Assembly (NCBI RefSeq): GCF_002355435.1
Contig: NZ_AP017313.1
Location: forward strand, 4,278,001-4,342,000
Direction: 5' to 3'
DNA from: Mucilaginibacter gotjawali
GTDB lineage: Bacteria; Bacteroidota; Bacteroidia; Sphingobacteriales; Sphingobacteriaceae
Length of the DNA stretch: 64,000 nucleotides
Position numbers and translations under genes: made by a program. Numbering within the stretch: the stretch's first letter is position 1; every line of letters starts with the position of its first letter. Shown in pieces: positions 54,565 to 63,332 of this stretch. The notes below the pieces were generated by a model. It saw only the letters and a program-made list of their open reading frames with translations, searched no databases and was not told where the DNA came from.

Positions 54565-54872
54565 TATTTAAATTTGATTAGTTTTTCGATGCCCTTCGCA
54601 AAATACACAAGAGTTAATAAAGTATAACGCAGTTTTTCAATAAATCGGCGATATAAAGTGTACCTTATTACCGGTACGACAACCATTCCGGGCCGCAGGG
54701 ATTAATTTCACTAACGTCCCTGCCGGTGTATACCAGCATCCTTGTGATACAGCTGGTATTCGTTTCGAGGCTATCTGCAGTACGTTAGTGAATTATATCA
54801 AACAAATTATTTGGAACCTGTTACTTTAATTTAGTTATATTTGACTACCATCTTATAAAACCACTTAAAATC
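54565..54872. other. 308-bp region with nested inverted repeats and a promoter
   Basis: TTCACTAACGT (54707-54717) pairs with ACGTTAGTGAA (54782-54792), and inside it ATACCAGC pairs with GCTGGTAT (~54729-54759). A good TTTG / TAnnTTTG promoter follows. No gene seen. Confidence 0.55.
54810..54843 (+). promoter_or_regulatory. Bacteroidota-type promoter of the small secreted protein gene
   Basis: TTTG (54810-54813), 22 bp, then TATATTTG (54836-54843), matching the -33/-7 consensus TTTG...TAnnTTTG of the phylum. The start codon is 29 bp downstream. Confidence 0.6.
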
Positions 54873-55202
54873 ATGAAAAAGTATTTATTATCTCTCGCCA
54901 TTGTTTTAGCCTTCAGCGTATCGTTTGCCTCAGGGACTGACGGTGTTCATTTGAAGGGTGTTATCGAAGATTCGACATGTGCGGCAAGCAAATCGCAAAT
55001 GTCTCCTGCTACTTCGCGTGTTGCCTGCGTCAAAAAATGCCTTAAAAATGGCGCCTCCGCCGTTTTGGTTGTGGGCGACAAGGTTTATAAAATATCCAAC
55101 CAAAAGACAGTTTTAAAATTTGCCGGCCAGGACGTAGCCGTTGACGGTGTTGTTACCGGCGACACTATTGAAGTAACCAAAATCACTGCAGAAAAAGCCT
55201 GA
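54873..55202 (+). CDS. small secreted protein of unknown function
   Basis: 109 aa. A signal peptide (MKKYLLSLAIVLAFSVSFA) is followed by a mature part of ~90 residues: LKGVIEDSTCAASK, RVACVKKCLKNGASAVLVVGDKVYKI, and a strand-rich end VAVDGVVTGDTIEVTKI. The three cysteines (DSTC, VACVKKC) are suited to disulfide or metal contact. The C-terminal strands look like an OB-fold-type barrel. It has its own promoter and terminator, so it is a single-gene unit. I do not recognise a function. Confidence 0.85.
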   Translation: MKKYLLSLAIVLAFSVSFASGTDGVHLKGVIEDSTCAASKSQMSPATSRVACVKKCLKNGASAVLVVGDKVYKISNQKTVLKFAGQDVAVDGVVTGDTIEVTKITAEKA

Positions 55203-55224
55203 GATACTGTCATCAATTAAAATG

Positions 55225-55256
55225 GCCCCGGTTTTTCATAGTTCCGGGGCTTTTTT
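55225..55256 (+). terminator. intrinsic terminator
   Basis: GCCCCGG / CCGGGGC stem with a 12-nt loop followed by T6, 22 bp after the small secreted protein stop. Confidence 0.9.
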
Positions 55257-56355
55257 ATGCCCCGCCTGCTCCCGGCAGGTGTTGTTTATGCAAACGGGTA
55301 AGGTATTGCCGCAAAGGGATATCATACAGCACCATTATCCCCCAGGAAATCAACACCAGCACGAGCATCCCCGTGGGTATGATCAAAAACAACCATCCTG
55401 CCGATGGCTTGTGGGTGATTAAATAATTATTGAACATAAACATGGCCGCATAGTGTGTCATGTATAAAGGATAGGAGAGCTTTCCCGCAAACACGCAGCG
55501 TTTTTTGAGCCCTTTGCTCAATGTTGCACCGGCGCCCAGGGCTACCACCAGCGGAAAAAACAGCAATACCGCTAAGGGCTCGGTAACCCGGTTCCATTTG
55601 CCGTAAGGCATTATAAATGCCAAAAAAAGCAACACTGCAATACCGGTAAAACCCAGCCGGTTTTTAACTATCCACTTTGAGCGGAAGACGAGCAAGCCGG
55701 CTATAAAAGAGTAAGCGATGCGGGCGCCGCCATCCCAGAAGTTTGTCATGCTCCAGCCGCCCATTAAATCGCCCGCGCGAAAACAAACCATGCAAACCCC
55801 TGCCGCCGCCGGCACCAACAGCACCAGCAGCCAGCCGCGGCTAAGGCGGCGCAATACAAAGGCGTAAATAATATTGGCCGCATACTCCCAAAAAAGCGAC
55901 CAGGCAGGCGGGTTAATCCCGAATAAATTGAAACCACGATCAGCCATCCCCCCAAAAGGGATCATCAGGATTGAACATAGGAAAATGAGTACAATTTTAC
56001 CGGCACTGTACAACCCGGGGTGGCCGCCAAAGGGATCGAACAGGAAGGCAAGCAAGCCTAATACAGAACCCGACAGCACCAGTGGGTGCAACCGGATGAG
56101 ACGTAATTTGAAAAATTCAACAACGCCCATTTTTCCGATGCGGTCATCATATGCGTAACCGATCACAAAACCGGAGAGGCAGAAGAAAAAATCGACGGCT
56201 AAAAATCCATGGCCTATGAAATTTTTGCTATAGTCGGAATAGACTATTTCCATAAAATGAAAACATACTACCGAGATGGCCGCCACGCCCCGCAGGCCGT
56301 CAAGAATCTCGAAATGTGGTTTTGTTTTAAGGATCGCTGCCGGGCTTATTTCCAT
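55255..56355 (-). CDS. acyltransferase family 3 (OafA-like), second paralogue
   Basis: About 366 aa from the ATG at 56355 (MEISPAAILKTKPHFEILDG). An ATG at 56442 would add 29 basic residues absent from the paralogue. Motifs are FEILDGLRGVAAISVVCFHFME, GFLAVDFFFCLSGFVIGYAYDD, KLRLIRLHPLVLSGS and PPAWSLFWEYAANIIYAFVL. It is clearly similar to the 50209-51348 protein along its length, including the GKMG loop. It lies in the opposite orientation on the other side of GH106 and the small secreted gene. Confidence 0.92.
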   Translation of the reverse strand: MEISPAAILKTKPHFEILDGLRGVAAISVVCFHFMEIVYSDYSKNFIGHGFLAVDFFFCLSGFVIGYAYDDRIGKMGVVEFFKLRLIRLHPLVLSGSVLGLLAFLFDPFGGHPGLYSAGKIVLIFLCSILMIPFGGMADRGFNLFGINPPAWSLFWEYAANIIYAFVLRRLSRGWLLVLLVPAAAGVCMVCFRAGDLMGGWSMTNFWDGGARIAYSFIAGLLVFRSKWIVKNRLGFTGIAVLLFLAFIMPYGKWNRVTEPLAVLLFFPLVVALGAGATLSKGLKKRCVFAGKLSYPLYMTHYAAMFMFNNYLITHKPSAGWLFLIIPTGMLVLVLISWGIMVLYDIPLRQYLTRLHKQHLPGAGGA

Positions 56356-56491
56356 ATTGCTGAAGGGTTTTGAGCAGCTGCGAGAATACCGATTAAAAAG
56401 GGATTTCCAAAATTTGTTTAGGTGTTTGGCTGGCAAAAGCAAAGGCCCATGCTTTCAGCTTCAAAAAATCAGCAGGAATTTTGAAGGCATT

Positions 56492-56890
56492 TTATCTGGC
56501 CGCTGGCGCAGGAATTTCAAAGCGATTAATGCCTGACCCCTTAACTAAAACAATGGCGGTATTTGAAACGCGATCCGGGTCGGAAATATAATTCGTCATC
56601 TGCAGCGTTTGATAACCTGGTTTAGCTATCGTTAAGGTGAATGTACCTTTTCCGGGCTCTATTGAAAACGATCCTTTTAAATCAGTTTTAACAACCGTAC
56701 CATTCTGTTCGGCTTTAATGGCTGCCCCCGAAACCGGGATAGTGTCGCCAATATTATCAATCTTGTTTATCTCAAAAACTTTGCCGTATAAAATAGTATA
56801 GATGGAATCGCCGTTGCCGGTATATTGAAAATCAACTACCCTGCTCCATTCACTGCCAATAATTTCATTGCAACTCGTAAACAGGCTCAC
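56492..56890 (-). CDS. lipoprotein with carboxypeptidase-regulatory-like domain (5' end probably frame-shifted)
   Basis: 132 aa from a GTG at 56890, which cuts into a lipoprotein signal (LFTSC). The in-frame sequence upstream encodes KFIGKVTILIVVSLFTSC, a proper n- and h-region, but has no ATG. Adding one C to the C6 run on the coding strand (G6 at 56927-56932) joins it to an ATG near 56950 and yields a complete signal peptide. The mature domain (GDTIPVSGAAIKAEQNGTVVKTDLKGSFSI, FTLTIAKPGYQTL) is a CarboxypepD_reg-like beta sandwich. It is likely an outer-membrane or periplasmic lipoprotein. Function unknown. Confidence 0.65.
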   Translation of the reverse strand: MSLFTSCNEIIGSEWSRVVDFQYTGNGDSIYTILYGKVFEINKIDNIGDTIPVSGAAIKAEQNGTVVKTDLKGSFSIEPGKGTFTLTIAKPGYQTLQMTNYISDPDRVSNTAIVLVKGSGINRFEIPAPAAR

Positions 56891-57048
56891 AACAATTAAT
56901 ATGGTGACTTTGCCGATAAATTTCGAGGGGGGTAAGCATGTGTTAATGGCATCCTTAAAAGCATAAATATGGTATTTATTCGTAAACTGTTCTACGGTAT
57001 TGATTTACAGCGATATTCGGTTGTAAACTGCAGGCATATTGGTTACAT

Positions 57049-58389
57049 CTATTGAATAACCCCGGAATTGTAATTCATATCATAGGTGTTGATATGAGTA
57101 ACGATATCTTCTCCGCTTCCCTGCATTATTACCGTCCCATTGCGTGTCAATTTAAATCGCTGCGCTCCGGGTTTAAAAGGAAACTCGATATTTGAAATTC
57201 CTTGTTTAACATGAAAAACTTTTTCTGTACCACCTGTTTCGATCACCAAATCAGCAGGTGTGGTAAGCATAACTGTGACATACAAATTATCTTTAATATC
57301 ACCATTCTTTACCAAACTTTTACCTATTGAATCGTTAGGCGCAACTGCATTGTTGGGGTGGGTTCTGTAAAAATAAAATATCCTGTCATTTTGAATGGCG
57401 GGCTGCCTACCTGATTTATACCAATCTATGTAATATTTATTAAGCGCTGCATAACCTGCGTGTGATTTATAAAATCCATTTTCCTGGTGCCTTACATGTA
57501 TTGAGTATTTTTCAATATTGAGCATCGGACTAAAATAAGTACTTTCATCCCAATCATTCCAGGTTACCAGTTCAACCCATTCGGGCCTTTGAACATCAAT
57601 AATCGATTTCCACTGTGCAATTATGCCCTCGCCTCCCGGATAGTCATAATATCTTGGCGGCCGACCGTTTGGAATTTTTTTTGATTGAAATACAAGGGGA
57701 CTAACTTGCGCCATATAGGTTAACCCGTTTTGGTGACATGCCTTTGAGATCTCTTCACCGCTTTTCAAAATCGAAGTACTGGAACTGCCATAGGAAGGAG
57801 AACCGGCGGGCCCGAAACGAAAATAGCCATTGATCGTATTTTTCCAACGATCAACGCTGCTCAAATCTTCATCATAAGTTGGCATTTCTTTCCTGTTAGG
57901 AGCAAAATAAGGAACAAAATAAATATCATAACCTGCTTTTTTAAGCGGCAATAAAACATTAAATTTCCAATCTTCTGCTGATCCCTGCGGATCCCAGGCT
58001 GACAGGAAAAACCGGCCGTTATACCTGAAATAATTTTTATTATTACAATATTGCTTTATAACTTTAATAATAACGGAATCCGGCATGTGTACCACTTTAT
58101 CAAACGAAAAGAAAAATACAAAATCAGCATCAATTTCATTTATGGCCTGAACAAGGTTCTTCATGTTTTGCTGGTATCGTGGCGGCCAGCCTGCTAAATT
58201 CACAGCAAATCCATCAACGCCGCCAGCAATCGCCTCTTTTACGTCCTGTTTAAACCCCTCAACTGAACTATTATCCCTGGTGCCGATGTTCAGCATATAA
58301 TGTGCAAACACTTTCCTGGTTTGACATTGTGCACTTATGGTTATCATCAGGAGTGAAACCAGTAAAGTTATTTTTATGGCGTATTTCAT
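57049..58389 (-). CDS. secreted GH71-like endo-alpha-1,3-glucanase
   Basis: 446 aa with a signal peptide (ITLLVSLLMITISAQC). Begins with the GH71 pattern RKVFAHYMLNIG, FKQDVKEAIAGGVDGFAVNLAGW, DADFVFFFSFD, FLSAWDPQG, then EWVELVTWNDWDEST, with acidic residues expected at the active site. GH71 enzymes cut alpha-1,3-glucan of fungal walls. The C-terminal ~90 residues form an extra beta domain. It is a single gene, and its upstream region is AT-rich. Confidence 0.75.
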   Translation of the reverse strand: MKYAIKITLLVSLLMITISAQCQTRKVFAHYMLNIGTRDNSSVEGFKQDVKEAIAGGVDGFAVNLAGWPPRYQQNMKNLVQAINEIDADFVFFFSFDKVVHMPDSVIIKVIKQYCNNKNYFRYNGRFFLSAWDPQGSAEDWKFNVLLPLKKAGYDIYFVPYFAPNRKEMPTYDEDLSSVDRWKNTINGYFRFGPAGSPSYGSSSTSILKSGEEISKACHQNGLTYMAQVSPLVFQSKKIPNGRPPRYYDYPGGEGIIAQWKSIIDVQRPEWVELVTWNDWDESTYFSPMLNIEKYSIHVRHQENGFYKSHAGYAALNKYYIDWYKSGRQPAIQNDRIFYFYRTHPNNAVAPNDSIGKSLVKNGDIKDNLYVTVMLTTPADLVIETGGTEKVFHVKQGISNIEFPFKPGAQRFKLTRNGTVIMQGSGEDIVTHINTYDMNYNSGVIQ

Positions 58390-58621
58390 ACAGCTTTAAA
58401 ATTAAATAATATTTAAATTAAATAAAATAAGGTAGTAATTAAAAACAAAATATTGCGCCGGACTTTTTAGTTTTCTGTGCCAATATATTAGAACGTATTA
58501 CTCAAAAAAACAATACGATAAAGAATAAATTTTTTTCTGGTCACAGCAGTAGTTACTGGCCATGGCCATGGGCAGCTTTTATTGCCTTGTCCTAAGATAA
58601 GCTGACCACAAGTATACTGAC

Positions 58622-59992
58622 CTAAAACGTTTCATTCAAATTTAAAAAGAATCCCCTGTTGCCAAATTTGCCGAACGCATAATCCAAAGCAAGGTTGGTA
58701 CGGGTAGTTTTGTTAAACAACAGCCTTAAGCCGGCGCCATAGCCTGGCTGAAATACCTGGAAGAGCCGGGTGCCCTGCTCATCGTTACCGGATTGCAAAT
58801 TGGCAAATGCTACGCCGCTGATAAATTTATTTGCCAGGATAGGAAAGCGAAATTCGGCTTCGGTATCGTTATATTCTGTGCCTTTAAAATACTGGCCTGT
58901 ATAGCCACGGCCGCTTCGGAAAGTACCATCGCGGCTGGTGCCGGGCAGCTCGAGGTAAGGGATGGCGCCGTTAAGCAGGTAGGAGCCCCAGTTCCAAAAG
59001 GCCAGCACTGTTTCAGGACTGGCGGCCGATAAACTGAAATATTTGCGAAAGTCGGTGGTCAGCTGCATGGAGTTTTTAGTGCTGCCTATCCAGGTTTGGT
59101 TCATCCTGATGCCGGCATCAAAATAAATGCCTTTATAAGCGCGGTTGGGGTTATCGCGCGTAATGTACTCCAGGTTGAACAGGAAACCATCGGCAGCGTA
59201 ATGGTCTTTCGGGAAGCCGTATTTATTGTCATAAACGCTTAACGGCGTGCCGTTGTTAACCGTATCGGCCACCTTAATGCTGCGCCTCACCTCGAATGAC
59301 GCCCCGGCGCCGAGGAACAGGTGTTTGGCCACTTCTTTATAAACCTTTTCCCTGAAATTGAAATACAGCGAATGGATGGCGTAAGTCTTATGCGATGGGT
59401 CGGCCAGTACCTGTTGAGCGGCGGTTCCCCCGGCGCGCGCGTTCCCTATTCCGAAGCCTTCGTCGGGTGTAACTGTTTTTGAAACGACGAGGTTGCCCTG
59501 GATATTCCATTTATTGCCGGGTGTAAAAATATTATGGTTAACATAAAAATAAATGATGCCCTTTGTGGTGATAGAGGCCGATGTTGCTGCTATGGACATG
59601 AGGGTATTTGGATCGCTACCTAATTTGCGGCCCGCCACCGCTTTGATGCCCAACTGGGCGCCTATAGTCGGGTTGGCGGCGACGTTGGGCACAATGGTGA
59701 TGCCCGAACTTTTTCGCAGCGAATCGGCCTTTTTTTGGGGGTGTAACACATTGCGCAGCAAATCGCCAAAATCATATTGCCTGTTGAAATTGTAAATAGC
59801 AGGCTGAATCTTTTGGCCTTTATTGCCTGGTGAATCAGATTTAAGGGAATCCGCCGGCACGGTTACCTGGCTGTATGCCAGCCATGGCGTGCAAAACAGT
59901 ATCAATAATAGCAGTAATTTGAATACCGGGGATTTTTTATTAGCTGGGATAAAGTGCACAGTTTGAATAAATATTAGCTTAATGAAATTCAA
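58622..59992 (-). CDS. BamA/TamA-family outer-membrane barrel protein
   Basis: 456 aa with a signal peptide (LLLLILFCTPWLAYSQ). The Omp85-type barrel is visible from ~residue 90 on: repeated strands such as IYFYVNHNIFTPGNKWNIQGNLVVS, GYTGQYFKGTEYNDTEAEFR, YGAGLRLLFNKTTRTNLALDYAFG, ending in NLNETF. No POTRA domains are seen, so it is a short D15-like member rather than BamA itself. It lacks a fused patatin domain. Function is unknown; it may export or insert a partner. Confidence 0.85.
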   Translation of the reverse strand: MNFIKLIFIQTVHFIPANKKSPVFKLLLLLILFCTPWLAYSQVTVPADSLKSDSPGNKGQKIQPAIYNFNRQYDFGDLLRNVLHPQKKADSLRKSSGITIVPNVAANPTIGAQLGIKAVAGRKLGSDPNTLMSIAATSASITTKGIIYFYVNHNIFTPGNKWNIQGNLVVSKTVTPDEGFGIGNARAGGTAAQQVLADPSHKTYAIHSLYFNFREKVYKEVAKHLFLGAGASFEVRRSIKVADTVNNGTPLSVYDNKYGFPKDHYAADGFLFNLEYITRDNPNRAYKGIYFDAGIRMNQTWIGSTKNSMQLTTDFRKYFSLSAASPETVLAFWNWGSYLLNGAIPYLELPGTSRDGTFRSGRGYTGQYFKGTEYNDTEAEFRFPILANKFISGVAFANLQSGNDEQGTRLFQVFQPGYGAGLRLLFNKTTRTNLALDYAFGKFGNRGFFLNLNETF

Positions 59993-60239
59993 TACTGACT
60001 AAACCAGTATGGGGTGTTAATGTTTCAGATAGCTATAAGGAGTTGGCGAAATGCCGGGGTCACGATTTGCATCGCAGGGGAATCATACGGCTCCGAGTTT
60101 TTTAATTGCATTGCACAATGAGTTCCCCCTTGACGGGGACAGGAGCGTATCAAAGCGGCAGGGGGCATTTTTATGATGAGCATATGACCAAACTGTCTAA
60201 TTCAAACCGGTCTCGTTTTATTTTCAGGCTGTTGCCCGC

Positions 60240-61793
60240 TCATTTCACCCACTCCTCACTCCGCAAAAACTTCAGCAAGCGCGAATCATCCTTAGATACT
60301 ACCGGGATCCAATCCCCAAGCCTTTCCATTGTCCAATATATTCCTTTCGGACTGCCGGGTTTTGCAAATTGATAGCGGTATAATACTGCCCGGATAAACC
60401 GGGGCGGCCGGTTGGGGAACGGATTGCCGGCAAACAGGCTTACCGCACCTGGGTCGTTGTGCAGGAGTTTATATACCAGGTTATAGGTCCAGGGGTACTG
60501 CCCGGCCGTGCCCATGGCGGCAAACCACATCTGCCAGTCGAGGTGCGGCTGGTAAGGCGCTATTTGCGGCGGCGCCTTGTCCGGCAGCGTGGGCAGGTAT
60601 TTATAAACGTAAGGTTTCCATTGGGCTTTGCCGCCTGTGGTATCATCTGTAGTGCCTTCAAAAACTACGTTGTAGCGCTCCTGCCCTACCGAGCCGAAGG
60701 CGCCGTAGGTATTTACCAGGTCGAGCGGGTCGAAAGAGCTGTTCATCACTTGGCCCGGCGACAGCATATTTAACACCGGCTGGATGCTGAGCAACGCGAC
60801 AATCCCTGCGACGATCCACGACGTGGTAAGCATGGGGCTCGATTCTTCAGCGGTTTCAGCTGCGGCAGCTGCCTTTCGGACCAGTATCCGGGGCAACAGT
60901 TTTGCCCAGAAACCATCATCAAAACAAGCCAGCGCCGGGATAATGGTAAGCCAGTTTAAAAACGAGAGGTTGCCGCTGATGATGAGCGTTAGCTGAAATA
61001 AGACGATAACCACCCCGGCGATATGCCGGCCCGGCCTGGGCCACCAAACAAACCACGGCGCCATAAGTTCGGCAAGCCAGTTAAACCAAACGCCTGCCTT
61101 GAGCAGCGCACGCGGTAAAAAATGGAACCAGCGGCTTAAGGGGCCGGGGATGGGCTGTGTCTGGAAGTAATAATAAAGAGCCGTGCCGTCGCGCCAGACC
61201 TTGTCACCCCGGTATTTGATGAGCCCGGCACCCAGCATGATACGAAAAACCAACCAGCGGAATAAAACAATAACGGGGAACGGTGGCGGGCGTTTGGGGA
61301 AGGGCCGCATGTCAAGCAACGGGCATAAAAAAATAGCCAGGAAGCCGGTTTCAGTAAGCTGGATCTCCCAGCCATAGCTATACCAGTCTTGCCCGGCATG
61401 TACGATAGACATATACAAAAACCACAGCAACGTAAGCAGCGGGGCATTGGCATAGCCTGCCAACACCACCAAACTAAGCACCAGGCCCAACCAGGCTACG
61501 GTTAGCAGCGCCGTATCCGAATGCCAGAACCAAAAAATCGTAGGCAACCGCACAAAACCCGCACCGGCTGAGCCATAGGCAATGCCAAGGTACTTGATGT
61601 AAATACCTGCAGGAAGCAAGCCATTTTGGCCAACCAGAGGGACAATCTGATTAACCGCAACCAGGAAAGCGAGTACATACACCAAACCCAGCAAACGTAG
61701 GATCACAAAACGCGTAAGCCAGTACGATGGCCGGGCATCCTGGCCGGCAAACAGGCTGGCAGGGGTAGCATCCGTTTTATTTGCGATTTCCAT
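60240..61793 (-). CDS. lipase maturation factor family membrane protein
   Basis: 517 aa, multi-pass. It matches the LMF1-like family: YSYGWEIQLTETGFLAIFL, RWLVFRIMLGAGLIKYRGD, LYYYFQTQPIPGPLSRWFH, FNWLAELMAPWFVWWPRP, and a C-terminal soluble half with a conserved Trp/Tyr-rich domain (QWKPYVYKYLPTLPDKAPPQ, HLDWQMWFAAMG). In animals LMF1 is needed for folding of secreted lipases. The bacterial role is unknown. An SGNH hydrolase lies directly upstream on the same strand, so a folding partnership is a reasonable guess. Confidence 0.88.
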   Translation of the reverse strand: MEIANKTDATPASLFAGQDARPSYWLTRFVILRLLGLVYVLAFLVAVNQIVPLVGQNGLLPAGIYIKYLGIAYGSAGAGFVRLPTIFWFWHSDTALLTVAWLGLVLSLVVLAGYANAPLLTLLWFLYMSIVHAGQDWYSYGWEIQLTETGFLAIFLCPLLDMRPFPKRPPPFPVIVLFRWLVFRIMLGAGLIKYRGDKVWRDGTALYYYFQTQPIPGPLSRWFHFLPRALLKAGVWFNWLAELMAPWFVWWPRPGRHIAGVVIVLFQLTLIISGNLSFLNWLTIIPALACFDDGFWAKLLPRILVRKAAAAAETAEESSPMLTTSWIVAGIVALLSIQPVLNMLSPGQVMNSSFDPLDLVNTYGAFGSVGQERYNVVFEGTTDDTTGGKAQWKPYVYKYLPTLPDKAPPQIAPYQPHLDWQMWFAAMGTAGQYPWTYNLVYKLLHNDPGAVSLFAGNPFPNRPPRFIRAVLYRYQFAKPGSPKGIYWTMERLGDWIPVVSKDDSRLLKFLRSEEWVK

Positions 61794-61912
61794 TTGCTTT
61801 ATTAAAAATACGACATACGATTGTGTTTATTACAAAGATTTCGGGTTTAAATCGTGAAGGTTTTTTGGGGAAACGGTATTCAGGGAGAACAGCATAAAAG
61901 ACACAAAACGCA

Positions 61913-61943
61913 AGAAGCCCCGGGAGTTTTATCCGGAGCTTCT
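61913..61943 (-). terminator. possible terminator after the SGNH hydrolase
   Basis: AGAAGCCCCGG / CCGGAGCTTCT stem (one mismatch) with a ~9-nt loop. On the minus strand it is followed by a T-rich stretch with interruptions. It lies 52 bp past the SGNH stop. Confidence 0.35.
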
Positions 61944-61994
61944 CGTGTGCTATTTCTTACTATGTACCATGGACTATTGACCATGGACTTTACC

Positions 61995-63314
61995 CTACGG
62001 GAACTTAACGCCAGGGTAAGCGGCAACGTTGGTTTCGGGGATATTTGAACCGTATTTAGCGTTGATCGCGTCAATAAACTGGTTGGCGACAATGGCATAC
62101 CCGCGCGGGGTAAGATGCACACCGTCTAACGAGAAAATACCGCCGCTGATATAGCCTGAGTTAAAGCCTACGCCATCAACAACCAGCCCGTACTGTTTAA
62201 CATTATTAAGGAATGTATACGCATCAAATACAGCAAGGCCATGTGCCGCAGCCACAGATTTAATGGTGCTGTTAAAGGCAATAACATGATTGCGTGTTAA
62301 GGCAACTTCATTTTCATCCAGTACATATTGGTTATCAACCGGTGTATAAGGCGTTAAACCGTAAGGCAGCGGCCCGAAGGGCGTAGTTACAGGGGTACCG
62401 ATCTTACTTGTTGGAAAGGTGAGAACGATCAGGTCGCTTGCTGTAGCAAGCCTTGGCGCATAAGTTGTGCCGGAAACCAAAGCGTTGATATAAATACCTT
62501 TTACTGACGGATTTGCCTGTTGCACGCCTGCAACAATAGCGCCAACCGTAACCGTGTTAAAATAAGGGATGGAAGTAACATCCGGAACGGTAGCCACAAC
62601 GCCTTTAGCGCCCTTGGCTGTTAAAGTTCCGATAAGCAAATTATCAAGGGCTGCAAAAGTATTTGGGTCTGTTAATACATCGCCTGCGCCGCCAGAAGTT
62701 GCATAAGCAAGTGCATCATTATTACCTAACCAGTTTGAAAAGAAGGTAAACGGCTTGGCGGTAATAAATGCGAGGTAAGGCATGGTATTATTAGGTGCAT
62801 CCTGGGGCAGTAGCCTTTCATAAAAACCATTCAGGTTGCCATAGGGAGCATAGGTGATCTGCAGTAATTTAATACCGGGTACGCCGTAGTTTTCAATGTC
62901 GCCGGTGTATTTGGTATATAAAGTTACATTTCCAAATCCGGGAACAGCGATCTGCCCCCTAACAGCGAGGTTCGACGTAACAGGAGTCAGATTAGGAGAT
63001 CCAGCAGCGCTGAACCCTGCTAATTGCAGGTAACCGGAGCCATTGGCCTGGTCGCTGTTGAACAATGGCTGGTTAAATACGCCGCCGCCAACAGTTTGCA
63101 TTTGTTTGGCTACGATTGAAGGATATGAATTCATCTGTCCGGCCAAATAAAGGCCGCCATCAGCATAACCTGCCGTAAGTGAATTACCAATAGAGATATA
63201 CCTCGAAAAATCAGCCGCCCCGTTTGTTGGCTTCGGGGTTTTGATATCGGGCTTGCAGGCGGTTATTAATAATAAGCCTGCGATTATATAGTAGTGTTGT
63301 TTTAAAAATTTCAT
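61995..63314 (-). CDS. SGNH/GDSL-type hydrolase lipoprotein
   Basis: 439 aa with a lipobox (LLLITAC, Cys20). Catalytic Ser45 is in SIGNSLTAGYADG, a GDSL-block I variant. Block III GNNDALAY (Asn) is near the middle, and the Asp/His pair is in SLDGVHLTPRGYAI near residue 410. The segment between blocks is long, as in Bacteroidota members. It is an esterase or lipase anchored in the outer membrane or periplasm. It starts 18 bp after the stop of the FadL-type gene, so the two likely form one transcript. Confidence 0.9.
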   Translation of the reverse strand: MKFLKQHYYIIAGLLLITACKPDIKTPKPTNGAADFSRYISIGNSLTAGYADGGLYLAGQMNSYPSIVAKQMQTVGGGVFNQPLFNSDQANGSGYLQLAGFSAAGSPNLTPVTSNLAVRGQIAVPGFGNVTLYTKYTGDIENYGVPGIKLLQITYAPYGNLNGFYERLLPQDAPNNTMPYLAFITAKPFTFFSNWLGNNDALAYATSGGAGDVLTDPNTFAALDNLLIGTLTAKGAKGVVATVPDVTSIPYFNTVTVGAIVAGVQQANPSVKGIYINALVSGTTYAPRLATASDLIVLTFPTSKIGTPVTTPFGPLPYGLTPYTPVDNQYVLDENEVALTRNHVIAFNSTIKSVAAAHGLAVFDAYTFLNNVKQYGLVVDGVGFNSGYISGGIFSLDGVHLTPRGYAIVANQFIDAINAKYGSNIPETNVAAYPGVKFP

Positions 63315-63332
63315 CTGCTTAAATATTAATGA

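Noticed and set aside
60001..60239. Possible small gene or RNA between the BamA-like and LMF genes
   Set aside because: Only short frames without domain or ribosome-site support, and no tRNA-like cloverleaf was found.
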